Source: Rotaria macrura (taxonomy: Eukaryota > Rotifera > Eurotatoria > Philodinida > Philodinidae). From it: a DNA stretch of 64,000 nucleotides. This document shows, in pieces, positions 25,592 through 37,427 of the stretch. The position numbers and the translations under genes were made by a program. The DNA lies in NCBI GenBank assembly GCA_900239685.1, contig OENT01000001.1, positions 248,001 to 312,000 of the forward strand, given 5' to 3'. The notes under the pieces were generated by a model that worked only from the letters and a program-made list of their open reading frames with translations, made no database searches and was not told the DNA's origin. Within the stretch, counting starts at the first letter, position 1, and the number at the start of each line of letters is the position of its first letter.

Positions 25592-26134
25592 ATGTTCAGT
25601 ACACCGAGTTCATTACAACGTCGAACAGGTCGTTTCGGTGTTGGCCGTTATCAGTATTTGAAACAAATGTTGAATGAATATGAAAATCCATTAACGAATA
25701 ATGAAAACAAACTTCAAATACTTGCAAATTTCGCAAATTTTTCCTATGATCCAATTAATTATATTCATCTACGTGAATTGAATATTATCGATTTATTTCT
25801 CGATTGTTTACAAATGAACAACGACGATGATTTTGTTCATTATGCTTTAGCTGGTGTTTGTAATTTGACTACAGATAAAATAAATAGTCAACTTATCGTC
25901 GATAAACATCCAACAATATTAATTTCTTTAGTAAAATGTTTGTTTTCTAATCGATTAGAGATTGTCCTTAATTCAATGGTAACATTAATGTTCTTATGTG
26001 ATAATAATGAACATATAAAAACTGAATTGATACATCGAAATGAAATGCGTCAATGTTTAGAGAAATATTCACAAACTAAAGATATTCGATTATCGAATAT
26101 GGCTAAATTATTTTTACAAGATTACTTTACATAA
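25592..26134 (+). CDS. ARMC7: ARMC7 homologue (armadillo-repeat protein)
   Basis: A single-exon gene for 180 residues, close in size to human ARMC7 (198). Matching segments are GVGRYQYLKQM, QILANFANFSYDPINY, LRELNIIDLFLDCL, HYALAGVCNLT and LSNMAKLFLQDY. Together these are the armadillo-type helical repeats of ARMC7, which has a poorly defined cellular role. The start at 25592 follows an acceptor-like TTTGTTTTAG that ends 21 nt upstream. It lies only 118 bp behind the Dishevelled stop on the same strand, consistent with a shared transcript resolved by trans-splicing. Confidence 0.85.
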   Translation: MFSTPSSLQRRTGRFGVGRYQYLKQMLNEYENPLTNNENKLQILANFANFSYDPINYIHLRELNIIDLFLDCLQMNNDDDFVHYALAGVCNLTTDKINSQLIVDKHPTILISLVKCLFSNRLEIVLNSMVTLMFLCDNNEHIKTELIHRNEMRQCLEKYSQTKDIRLSNMAKLFLQDYFT

Positions 26135-26334
26135 ATTAAAGAAAAAATAGTTAATCATACGTTTTTTTTCCGCTGGTGAAGATTGATCAGATAGACATTG
26201 TGTTGCATGTTTTGATAGAAGTCGAAAAAACTATTACCGAATGCTTTCCAATGTATTGATATACGAACGATATTATATTTTTTTCTTCAATCGATTTGTA
26301 AATTTTGATTTAAAATGATCTCTTATCTTCAGAT

Positions 26335-26742
26335 ATGGATGATACATTTGATGAAACCAGTGATGATCTCACAATAGCTCGACATGATACACAATTAATT
26401 GAAACCATTCGTTTTAAAGATGGTTTTCGTGATGGTGTGGAGTCAAGTGAACAAGATGCATTTGAAAATGGTTTTATTCGTGGTTATTCTCTCATTGCAT
26501 CAATTGTATACGATTATAATTTTGAAAGAGAACGTTTTAATTCACAAAATCTGTCGAATCCATTACTAGAAAAAGAATTTCAAGAATTCGATGTCGAACT
26601 TAAATCGATCATAGCTCAATTAAAACGTCCCGATGAACTCACTGAAGAACAACAAACTGAAACAATTAAACGATTACAACTAGAATTCGATGAACTTTTG
26701 TTAAAACTAAAATTTGAATTAACAAAAATAAAATCCAAATAA
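26335..26742 (+). CDS. YAE1: YAE1-like protein (Fe-S delivery adaptor)
   Basis: A single-exon gene for 135 residues. Residues 29-51 (DGFRDG then ENGFIRGY) form the spaced glycine pattern of the Yae1/Lto1 N-terminal domain. In yeast and human, YAE1 with LTO1 hands Fe-S clusters from the cytosolic machinery to ABCE1/Rli1. The rest is a charged, probably helical C-terminal region, as in family members. The ATG follows TTATCTTCAG by 2 nt, a strong candidate trans-splice acceptor. The gene lies 200 bp after ARMC7 and only 46 bp before the LRR-Ig gene. An LTO1-like protein would share the glycine motif, but its GxxxG array is longer, so YAE1 is preferred. Confidence 0.75.
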   Translation: MDDTFDETSDDLTIARHDTQLIETIRFKDGFRDGVESSEQDAFENGFIRGYSLIASIVYDYNFERERFNSQNLSNPLLEKEFQEFDVELKSIIAQLKRPDELTEEQQTETIKRLQLEFDELLLKLKFELTKIKSK

Positions 26743-26770
26743 TGTTTTTCTTTGTTCTGTGTTTGACATA

Positions 26771-26788
26771 CATTTTTTTTCTTTTAAG
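26771..26788 (+). promoter_or_regulatory. Candidate trans-splice acceptor of the LRR-Ig gene
   Basis: A T-rich tract ending CTTTTAAG stands directly against the ATG at 26789, within the 46-bp gap after the YAE1 stop. There is hardly room for an independent promoter, so a spliced-leader acceptor is the simplest reading. This is inference; no leader sequence is visible in genomic DNA. Confidence 0.5.
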
Positions 26789-29319
26789 ATGTTTTTTCAT
26801 CTTTTCTCATTCTTTCTCTTAATCATTCCATCAATTATCTATGGTCAATGTTATTCAAAATCATCCCGAACATGGATTTGTGATGGTAATCATGCAATCA
26901 ATAACGTGACTTATCAAGCAATTTTAAATACTCAACAGTTGGAAAATTTCTACTTAACTAATTATCAAACATCTATTTTTCGAATCGATAATTATCCATT
27001 AACATTACTTTTATTGAATGCAAGTGCAAATCAATTTCAATCAATAATACTAACGTCAAAGAATCGTTATAGATCAAACCTTCGTCAATTAATACTTCAA
27101 TCAAATGGTATTGAAGAATTTAATATTGATACTGTCGTCTTACCCAATTCATTAGAAAAAATTTCTTTAGTCAATAATAAATTAAAAATTCTTGATGCAC
27201 GTCTTTTTACTCATTTGAAAAACTTAATCGAAATCGATTTAAGAAACAATCAATTAAAACGCATCTTACCAGATTTACTATTGAATAGAGTGATTAAGTT
27301 AGACAATAATCCACTCGATTGCCAATGTACTACAGATGCGTACAGGATTATATGCGACAAAGCGACAAGTATTAAAAAAACGATTGTAAGTTCGAAGAAC
27401 AGACAACGTTGCTAAATAGGATCGACTTTGCACTGTTGCTATTGAAAGAATATTTAGACAGAAGGAGAAAAATCACTGCCATCTATTCTCATGTCTATGC
27501 ATCCTTATGTTGTTAAGTATATTGAATAGTCAGTCTCACTGACGAATTTTGAAATTAACACTTCGAAATACTAAATCTAAACTCAATACATTCGTGAATT
27601 CGAAAGATCATTCATTTAAAAGAGAAACATTTTCATACTATGGGAATATGCTGATGAGAATATTAGTATTGAAAAATTTACCTAGAGTAATAGATTTCTT
27701 CATTCTTTGGTGGCGTCAATGTTTTCAATTGAAATTAAATATTTTTCTCTATCGAACTAATTTCATCGATAATTTAATTTTTCGTTTATGAAACAAAATA
27801 CATCGGACAACTGAATAGTCAAGATATTTTTCTTTTTCTTATCTTATTCAATCAAATGTTCATATTTAGATTGAAAGTAATAATTGTATGGCACCTTATT
27901 ATAATCCTACTGTTTATGATCCACCGATGCCGACATATTTTCGTTTTTCAACATTTATTCTTATTTGCCCGATTAGTGCACAACCGCCCCCAATAATTAT
28001 ATGGTCAACACCTTTCGGTAATTTAACATCAATTAATTCAACTAGCATTGACTTATTATCATCAAATAATAATGATGAACCAATCTATGTTACACTCACT
28101 GCTTTAGCTGGTCCATTCACGGCGCGCACACAACATACATTACATGCATTTAATGGTAATCGTCTATCGGTAACACATGCACGTGCTGCTTTACAAAATC
28201 GCATATCATGTTCAGGCATAAATATGCTCGGTGTATATACATATGACTTTAATTTCGATATTCAAACTTATGTATTAACTCGTGCTTTATGGCATATTAT
28301 CTATACGATGGGTTTTGGTTTTTTCATGGCTCTTGTTGCGGGTGCATTGTGTGTTACATTGAAACGAACATACTATAATGGTGATAATCTTAAAACCCCA
28401 CCAATTTATCCAACCATGGCACCAAATAGTGCTGCTCGTACACCACCAAATTTCGAACTTAACCAATGGTTATCATTAGCAGCCGCTAATATAAGTGGCA
28501 CACTAGAACAAGTACGTGACAAACTTCGCTTAGGTGTTCAACAAGTTAGTGAACATATGGGACAAACAATGGGTCGTGCTACAGAACTATTCACTCATGG
28601 TGTGCAGCATGCCGGTGGAACGATTCGACAAGCTGCTGAAACGTAAGTTTTTATCAAAGATGAAAATGGGAAACATAAAAATTTTTAACCTATTGTTATT
28701 TTTGTGATTTTAAAGTTCTGCTGCATATCTTCATTCATTTCGTGAAACAAGTCAACAACGTCTAAATACTATGCGTGTACAAACATTATCATCTTTACGA
28801 AATCCAGGTCACTTAATGCGTGCTGGTATGAATATGCTTACGATGCAAGTAAATTCATTGCGTGACTATTGTGGTGTTACAACTGGTCATCCACTTTCAC
28901 CAAACTATATCATCCAGCAACAACTTCATGATTTACACCATTCACCTAGACCAGCATATCATCTACGACAAAATCTAGTAACAACTATCACTGAAGAAGA
29001 CGAATCTCTTGTTGAGTCAACCTCATTAATGGGAACCATGCAACGTACACCTTACGTTGGACATACATCATTATTTGTTTCAGCGAATGCGTCTGGTATC
29101 GGTCAACTTGATACTGCCGACAATTCCGTATTATCAGCACTTAACAATTTCAGTCATTTACAAATAAATAATACAATGGATAGCGATAATTTAGTAGCTC
29201 ATGGTCAAATGAGTGCAGGTATTGGAACTTTTCATGGACATATACATGATGCAAATGATGATCTTATCGACGAACCCGAGCGATTAACTATCTATGGTGA
29301 ACAACGTCGAATGTGTTAA
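26789..29319 (+). CDS. LRR-Ig single-pass membrane protein with long amphipathic tail
   Basis: The model gives 657 residues from three exons: 26789-27385, 27870-28642 and 28716-29319. A signal peptide (hydrophobic FFLLIIPSIIYG, about 1-20) starts the protein. Leucine-rich repeats follow (LRQLILQSNGIEEF, LEKISLVNNKLKIL, LIEIDLRNNQLKRI), then an LRRCT cap (NPLDCQC) whose last Cys (NNC) lies beyond the first intron. One Ig domain has Cys232, Trp244 and Cys313, and a transmembrane helix spans about 338-363. The intracellular part of nearly 300 residues contains Ala/Gln/Thr-rich amphipathic sequence (GTLEQVRDKLRLGVQQ). The architecture resembles Kekkon/LRIG/AMIGO-type receptors, but I cannot assign an orthologue. 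The GTG at 26759 is not used, because the ATG at 26789 begins the signal peptide. Confidence 0.8.
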
Positions 29320-29683
29320 TTCCAAAGCAAGAAAGCAATTATTCATCGGCAATTCTTGTCAGATTTCTTCTAATAAGAAAATTCAATTAATCCTTTCTAT
29401 ACTACTTATACGTACTGCTATAGTCATGCATATTCAGTCATGAAACATCTGACGATGAAAACATCTATTGTCGTGAACATTGACACTGAACAGTGATTAA
29501 AGCTTTGAGCCCCGCTTTCTTTTGTTTTTAAAACCTATTTTCAATATCCCTTGTACATATAAATATATTTGCTAAAATAAAAAAAAAGAAATCTAACAAT
29601 TTACGTCAATACATATAGATTAGCAAGTTCTTAATTAAAATCAAGTATCGTTTTCTTTAATTTCTGCAATATTTTAGTATATA
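29320..29683. other. Spacer between the LRR-Ig gene and RMI1
   Basis: This 364-bp gap contains an AATAAA-type A-rich stretch near 29573-29590 that could be the polyadenylation site of the LRR-Ig gene. An acceptor-like GCAATATTTTAG ends 6 nt before the RMI1 ATG. Confidence 0.5.
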
Positions 29684-32509
29684 ATGAATGTTATTGATAA
29701 TGTACGTCGTGCTTTTCGCTCAAAGTATTCATTTGATGTTCAATCGACGTGGTTACAACCGTGTCTTACTTGGTTACGTGATCAATTTCAATTAACAGAA
29801 TTAACTAATAATTATACACTTGAAAAAATATATCATCAATGGCTTCATACAGATATTGCACTTATTGCCGATGCATCTAGTCTACCTAATGATTTAGATT
29901 TGAATGCTAAGAAATTTCAACTTAGTGGTAAATATGCATTACAGGTAATGACTATCAAAATGTTGTCTTGTTTAATATTCTATGAAGAATATTATTAATG
30001 ATAGCTATAGCTATGTTAGCGTTAGAAAATTTTCAAGGCAAAATGTTTCTTCTTTGCACAAAGCAAAAAAAATATTTTTGTGTTATTTGATTTTTTTAAA
30101 TCTATTCTTAATATTGTTATGAGACGCATGATGAATCAAGAATAGCATATGAGAATTTGTGACAAATCCTAAGATAAATTATGGAAAATTTTTCATTGTT
30201 ACTGAAACGACCAGAGTTAGAGTAACATTTGTATTAAATATCGACGGAAAGAGCAAAACAGAACATATCTAAGCAAAACAACATCTTGATTATCAGTTTT
30301 CCCATGAGGCATTTATCAAGCATAAGTGTTCTGCTATAAGATACAATTACATATTCATGATTCGTTGATTTCTCGTTTTACAAAATACGTTGAATCGTCG
30401 ATAAATGGTAACTGCAAAACTTTTAGCTCTTAGCTAACCTTATCGAAGATCGTCTTGACATTCATGTTCTGCAAAAAATTACTTATAGACCATATGTACG
30501 ACGTGATAAAGTTTTTGATAAGAAAATCTTTTATGCAGATACTGATGCGAAAAAAGTCCAAAATATGATGCAGCGAAAGAAACATGGTTACTGAGTAGAA
30601 AAATATAACGATCGAACAACAGCAGGACATCGATTTTTCATAGGATATAGTTGTATGTGTCACTGAGACTTTACTATCAGAGTCTTGTAAAGATTTATAC
30701 ATAACTCTTATCCTATCGATTCCACAGATATTTTCATTTAAACCATACGTTTCATCAATTGTTACTCAAACTTTGAGGAACATTCGAAAACGAGAGGAAC
30801 CTTGCATTTAAAAATTAACCAACACATGCATTCCTATGCACGAAAAACTCATCGTTATATGATCGTGTGTGTTTTTTTTTCATGTTAGATTTCTTTGATT
30901 TGTCTGAAGCAAGAAATCTAAACTATATTTCTTGTGTATAGTGATTTCTATTCGTTTTTATAGATCAATAGTATATTATGTATATCAGAACCATACTACA
31001 GTCAAGTCCTGCATATTTATGGTGATCAAAATGATAATGAATGTATTGATACTGATATAACTGAAACTCAACAATGGAAAGTGAGTGAGTGTATTTTTTT
31101 TAAATTTGTTCATTTCAGTTGAAAGACGCTCACATATTATTATGATTTATTTAGCCGCCACCAACGAAACGTGTTCTCTATTTAACATTAACAGACGGTA
31201 AAACCATTCTTCGTGGATTAGAATATGAAACGATTAGTGGTCTTGATCGAGACAAAACATTACCAGGTGCAAAAGTAATCATCATTTATCTTAAATATAG
31301 TATTTTTCATTAACTTACTAGTTCATTAATCAATTATTTCCTAGATTCTTGTAACTGGTCCCGTACTGTTTCGTCGAGGAATGTTACTTTTAACACCTAA
31401 AAATACACAAATGCTCGGTGGTTATGTTGAAGATTTACTTGATAAGAACGCTTCTATGGAGACAACATTAAATTCATTGTTCGTTCCGTGAAATTTTGCA
31501 TATGTACATGAGTAAACCGTCTATAGTGTGTTGTTTTCTTTCTAGATCGAATACAGCGTCCAAACTAGACGAAAGTCGAATACGATTCAATCGATTAAAT
31601 ATTAAAGTTCATCCAACGGTGATTTCAAATGATTCAACAAATAGGATAACTAATATGCCAACAAGTCAAGATGTCAGTTTCAATTATAATCAATCTATTC
31701 CATTCTTTGTGTTTGTAATTTAGAATTTTCATCAAGATGAAGACGAAATGGATGAATTCATCCGTCAAGCATACGATGACGGCATGCTAAATGATAATAG
31801 TCAAATAACATCGGCATCTATTAATAATAATCCTACTACTTCATCAAACGATCCTACACAACTATCGACTACTAACCGAAATCTACCACCTGTCCATCAA
31901 CCAGAACTGATTTTAATATCGGATGATGAAGATTCTATTCCATTTCAAATACAAGCTCGTTCTCTATCAACATCAACATCTGTGTCATCTTACAATCAAA
32001 TTTCACAACTTTCTTCTTTTACTACACCTCGTCGACAATCACCACCACCACCACCACCAGCAACAACAACAATGCTACCGATCAGACCCTTAGTTCCTAG
32101 AATATCTTTACCATATACATACTTATCTCTCATCCATCATCAGATATCGTATTCGAATGCAAATTATCAAGATTTTATTATAAAAGGATGTTTTTCATCA
32201 TTAGTTTCAAATCCACGTGTGATCAAAACTGAATTCGATTTACAAGCTTATGTTAACGATGGTAGCGATTGTTTACTTGTTCGTTTAGCATCTGATCTTC
32301 TTAGCCAACGAATTGGTATAACTCCAACGGAATTATTGTCAAGACGAAAAGATTGTAAAAGTGATTTAGATAAACAAAAACTTCAAATAGATTTCAATGA
32401 ACGTTTAAAACAATTTGGTATTGGTATGGCAAATTTAAATGCCATTATGACAATAAGATTTTTTTCTGACGATGAAAAACCAATGGTGATGAACATAGAT
32501 GAAAACTAG
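29684..32509 (+). CDS. RMI1: RMI1, RecQ-mediated genome instability protein 1
   Basis: RMI1 is the scaffold of the BLM-TopoIIIalpha-RMI complex that dissolves double Holliday junctions in the nucleus. The model gives 517 residues from six exons: 29684-29944, 30964-31080, 31155-31274, 31345-31487, 31546-31672 and 31724-32509. The N-terminus has the three-helix/OB1 core: WLQPCLTWLRDQF, YHQWLHTDIAL, LSGKYALQIN, LYLTLTDG, LRGLEYETI, PGAKILVTGPVLFRRGMLLL and LGGYVEDLL. A disordered linker carries ELILISDDED (317-326), a SUMO-interaction-like motif, and a Pro run. The C-terminal OB2 fold (about 386-517, starting PYTYLSLI) is the RMI2-binding type. The first intron is 1019 bp. RMI1 closes the run of same-strand genes. 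Confidence 0.93.
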
Positions 32510-35500
32510 TCAGATATTGCGTTTAAATTTACTACATTTATTTTTCTTATACATTAAAATATTTACAATGAACAAGTCGATAGAGTAAACTGAAACTTTC
32601 TATGTTTTTTTTTCTTTCATTTCAGATGATGATCAATGAAAAAACATCTAACCAAAACAAGACATAAAATTGTCGCGTAAGTCATTGTTATTGTAAAAAC
32701 AAATCAATCAAGCGTTTTCCTATGTGGGAATGGAAAACCATGTTCAATGATATTTATAGCACTACTACATATATAGACTGATCCGAAAATTCTCAGAATT
32801 TACTAAGATCTATTTAGGAAAACGGCATACCATCCATTTGACCCCATCATATATATCTGAGGTCATTGCTACGATGGATCATGAGGAAACTTCATACTTG
32901 TATGTTCACGTGAAAATATCCATTGAAAGTAAACCATAGGCATAAGACTTACTAGCTTAGTTATTGTTTGAATCTCGATGCTTTTTTAAGCAATGAACAG
33001 ATTTCATACGATATCATTAGTGTTCATCGGATTGAGATTTGACGTTGCAATATTAGATGAAAATCATTATCCATAGTTAGGTAGACAAAAGAAAATAACT
33101 TTCCTATTTGAATCAAAAATTAAGGATATTAAAAGTAAAGAATACATGCCACCATTTTAATGACATCAGAACCACTGTTTACTATAAACTGGTCTCTATA
33201 AAGATAAACAATTCTAATAATATCAGTGATATAGGTATAAATTTTCAAATAAAAAATACATCGAACAAAAGCGTATAACCATCGTCAAGTTCGATCTTTT
33301 ACCGTAATAATTCGCTGGAACAGTATATAAAATAATGTCATTTTTTACTGTCAAGTGACACAAATGAAATGAAGGTTCATCAGAAATACTCGTCTCAAAC
33401 TAGGCTTTCAGAAACTAAATTGTTCATATATATTCAGTATAGACTAAATAATCAAACGACTACAACAATTCAGTAGGATTAATAACGATGCGAATTAATG
33501 TTTTGCTCATTGTTTATTTCGAACAGATATATGTCGAGTTAGTAACCAGAAGTATTTATTTTCTATGAAATAGTATCGCACGAAAGACCTTGAATCTATG
33601 GTTAAGTCAGATGGATGAAATGTTATTTCCTTAAATTGATTATAACTAATTCCGGGAACTTTAGGATCATCCAAGTAGATAAAATCTAAATGTATTTCGA
33701 AACGGAAAACGACAGATAGCTTGCGCATATTGTTGAAAAACGAGATAGACAAGAGAATATCTCCTAGTTATGTCTTTACAATGAATGCTGAATAAAAGTT
33801 CGATTGTATTAACGAAAGAAATTTTCTAAAGGTTAAATGACTTTTGCAAGTGAACTAGCCAATATAGATGCAATCGTTGTGAACGTCAAATATGATGAAT
33901 GAAATTTTGACTATTATTTTATGCTTGCTGTTATTTTGAATTTTCATAATTGCATATAAAATATTACGGTTGATCTCTATATGAATAACAGTCAAGTTCA
34001 GTTTTGAATTTCGACTTCAGGTTTTTGTATTGAGACAAACCCCTCCATAAAAATTGTTTAGTGTGTATCTGTAAGATTAATTCATTACTTTTTGTCTATC
34101 TATCTTACCATACATTTATGATAGCCGAATAAGTTTCTCTCTTACCAATATAAAGTACCATATTTGCACGTACTTCTTTTCGACCAACAATCAAACAATA
34201 GTTTCACAACTGTCATCATCAGCTAACTTCCTTGATTTTTATCTCTCTGCAATAGTTCTAATCAAATTTCGAAAATCGCTTTGCTTAGTATTTCTAAGTG
34301 AAGGATGATTCAACACTAAAAATTACTGTTACATATAAAAAGAAAAGGTTGACAACAACAAAGCAAAATTCAGAATTGTTTCAATATGCCCATGGTTCTT
34401 TTAGAGTTACATTTCATAGGTAGTTCCGAGTCAAAAACGATTTCTCGGAAGTGAAAATCCTCTCGTAGGAATGAAGAGCAAAGGTTTGCTCGAATCATCT
34501 ATTTTCTACGACAGAATAGGATTGAATGATATGTTTGTGCGAAACATGATCTCTAACAATGATGGCGTTTGTATTTTAAGTTAAAAAGACTGGACATAAG
34601 ATCTACTCAAATTCTAAGGTATTTGCAGCCTATGCACTTCATTCTCAATCGAATACTTCAACAGAATTTTCACTTGTTTCTTTCTGATCGTTGGAGAGAG
34701 CTTCGTCAAGTTATTGTAGATCATATGTGTTTCATATTTTAATGAAGAGATTTTACATAATCTAATTGAACCAAAAGTCCTACTAACCATTATTTCTAAT
34801 TATAAGAGGAAAAATAGTGTCAACGATTTGATTCTCGTAAAATAATTTTCATAATCTCTTTATTAAAAAATGAAGTACTTATTTTCAAGAACAACTTGAT
34901 GAACTCTATTCAACGATCGAGAAAAGAAAGAAATAAAAATTCTGTTGAAATTTTGGATTGATGATATAGCTCATAGGCTGTTGTAAATAGCTTACAATTT
35001 GAGTAAATCGGTTAGCATGTGTTAAGAGCCACTAATATTTTTGAATGAGCTAATTTGACAGGGAGGACTTTCTTTTCACACAAATATCTCTAGTCTTTTT
35101 AACATACAATACAAACACCGCCATTGTTAGAAGCGTTTAACTATAGATATAAGCATATAGAACATCTTTCGATGTACGCATATAGTAGATCAAAAAACAT
35201 GTGATTTGATATATGACCTACTTAATGGATTTCCAAGGATGAAGTTGGCAGCATAATAATGAAAATTATCGCAAAATACGATAGAATGAAAATGATCTAT
35301 TAATGATTAGTAATACCAGGCACATTGAATTCCAACCATTAATTCTATACACATGACACTAACATCAAGACAACAGGAAATCTTCAGATCTGATGCTCCA
35401 TATGTTTAAGAATCTATTGTAATTTTCTTTATTTCAACGATTACGACGTTAGAATATCGAAATGGACTTAGTCTATAATATAGGCAAATGATTGTACTAT

Positions 35501-35888
35501 CATCTGTACTCATACCCTATTTGATATCGAAGTCATCACATATGAATGCGTTCTTTCGCTTCCATCTACAAAAATTTGCAAAAAAGAACTAATAATAATT
35601 AAAACTCGTAGACAAAATTATCTGGGAATCAAATTTTCTTTGAGATAAGGTAATATAGTAATCGATGGACAGAAACATTTCTTGTTTGCATCATGTCAAC
35701 TCTTTTTCGGTTATCATATTCTCATGTACTTAGCTATGAAGTTTATGATTATTATACTAATCTTTTCATATTATCTTGAAAACTAACAATTTAACTTCAT
35801 TTTATATCCTTTTTATCTTATATTTACTTAGTGTGTCAAGCAAATAAGTGAAAAATAATTTAATAATACTCAATCATTTACTCACCGT
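32510..35888. other. Non-coding stretch between RMI1 and NAA60
   Basis: About 3.4 kb without a supported gene, repeat array or element ends. It should contain the RMI1 3' UTR on the left. On the right, TATTTACTTAG ends 57 nt before the NAA60 ATG and is a candidate acceptor. Confidence 0.5.
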
Positions 35889-36739
35889 ATGCAAACATCA
35901 TCATCATCTCTGTCAGCAACAGTCGATTTGGATTCACCATATACAATATCCACTGAACAATTTCATGTTTTACCAACGAGTAATGTCTCGATATCATTTC
36001 GATTTTTACGCCCTGGAGATCAATCGGAAGTGAAATCTCTTTGTTGTGATTGGTTTCCTATTGAATATCCTGACCTATGGTATGATGACATTGTACATGA
36101 TACAAAATATTTTTCCTTGGCTGCATGTGAAACAAATACACAGAGAATTATCGGATTAGTTGTTGCCGATATACTTCCATTGGGTAGTTGCAACCGTGAA
36201 GATCAACAAATATTACACAAATCGTTTTCATTAACAACGCCGGTGTGTTACATATTAATATTGGGTGTGGAAAAAGAATATAGACGACAAGGTTTAGCCG
36301 GTATTTTATTACAACATTTATTGAATACATTACATGAACGTGCAACATGTAAAGCTGTTTATTTACATGTTTTATTTTCAAATAGACAAGCAATTAAATT
36401 TTATCAGTCAAAACACTTTCAATATCGTGTTCATTTGCCACATTATTATTGTATTCAGGGTGAAAATTTGGATGGTTATTGTTTCGCACTCTATGTCAAC
36501 GGTATAAATTTGATTTTCTTTAGAATGAAAATGATTCGGGTTTCTTTCTCACATTCTTTTCAGGTGGATATCCACCATTCACATTGACTGATTTCTTTTC
36601 GAACTGGGGTGCCTATTTAATAGAAACAAATCCTTGTCGTTTACTTCACACATTAGGGCAATACGTGGCAAACAGATTTATGCTTACAGATAATCATCAG
36701 CGTACATCATCTTATAAACAAATATCACGCATCATTTGA
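35889..36739 (+). CDS. NAA60: NAA60-like N-alpha-acetyltransferase
   Basis: NAA60 (NatF) acetylates N-termini of membrane proteins facing the cytosol at the Golgi. The model gives 262 residues from exons 35889-36501 and 36564-36739 (62-bp intron). The GNAT fold is clear: FRFLRPGDQ, LCCDWFPIEYPD (near-identical to human CGDWFPIEYPD), YFSLAAC, VCYILILGVEKEYRRQGLAG with the acetyl-CoA loop at 132-138, and KAVYLHVLFSN, IKFYQSKHF, LPHYYCI, DGYCFALYVNGGYPP. The second exon adds the C-terminal tail, which in human NAA60 anchors the enzyme through amphipathic helices. The first 30 residues are a Ser-rich extension. NAA60 ends 252 bp before MOCS2A on the same strand. Confidence 0.93.
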
Positions 36740-36991
36740 TCTCAATGAAACAAATGACTTGACTATTTTTTTCGTACGAATAATGTTGTGCTTGAACTAT
36801 TGCTAACAGAAACAATATTGAACAAATAGAATTAAGTATTTTGTTTGTTTTTTTGTATTTTTCTTTTTACAGTGATTAAAATTTAGTTTGATTTTATTTC
36901 TGTAAACTATGTACTAGATAATTTTATGACAAGAGATTTTTTTAAATTTTCTTCCATAGGATTCTTATTCCAGATTCATTAAAACAATGAT

Positions 36992-37418
36992 ATGCCATCG
37001 GTGCAGGTCTGCATATAAATAGAACATGCTCATGATTGATTTTTCTATGGCTGCTTAAATTTACAGAGTATAGCAAAATGATTAATTTCTTTTCAAGGTT
37101 ATAATACTCTACTTCGGTCGTCTACGAGAACTAATTGGTATAGCAAGTGATAAAATTGATTTTGATTCTTCAGTTTCCTATACACATCAAACAATTCTTG
37201 ATCATATCATTGAACATCATCCAATGTAAAACAAAACCATGTGAAGCAATTCTTTCTTTTACATGATTCGTTCTTTTCTAATATTTAGTTTAAAATCTTT
37301 TCTAATTACAAATTCTTTTCGCTTGGCTGTTAATCAACAGTTTTTGCTTGAGACTGATTCAGTAGAACTTAGTGAACAAAGTGAAATAGCTCTTCTTCCG
37401 CCGTTTGGTGGTGGTTAG
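36992..37418 (+). CDS. MOCS2A: MOCS2A, molybdopterin synthase small subunit
   Basis: The small subunit carries sulfur as a C-terminal thiocarboxylate and, with MOCS2B, converts cPMP to molybdopterin in the cytosol. The model gives 90 residues (human 88). Exon 1 (36992-37006) has just five codons, MPSVQ; exon 2 is 37098-37225 and exon 3 is 37289-37418. The ubiquitin-like start VQVIILYFGRLRELIG aligns with human CQVEVLYFAKSAEITG, and the end SEIALLPPFGGG carries the obligatory terminal Gly-Gly. The tiny first exon is placed by homology and because no in-frame ATG precedes exon 2. An acceptor-like TTCTTATTCCAG ends 18 nt before the ATG. The MOCS2B start follows the stop by 9 nt, in the same frame. 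Confidence 0.88.
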
Positions 37419-37427
37419 AAAATAGCA

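Noticed and set aside
26759-26788. Longer N-terminus of the LRR-Ig protein from a GTG
   Set aside because: The ATG at 26789 directly begins the signal peptide, and the preceding bases form an acceptor tract.
27549-27791. Open frame of 80 codons inside the first intron of the LRR-Ig gene
   Set aside because: The intron has a GTAAGT donor and ATATTTAG acceptor that join LRRCT cysteines in phase; the frame has no recognised domain.
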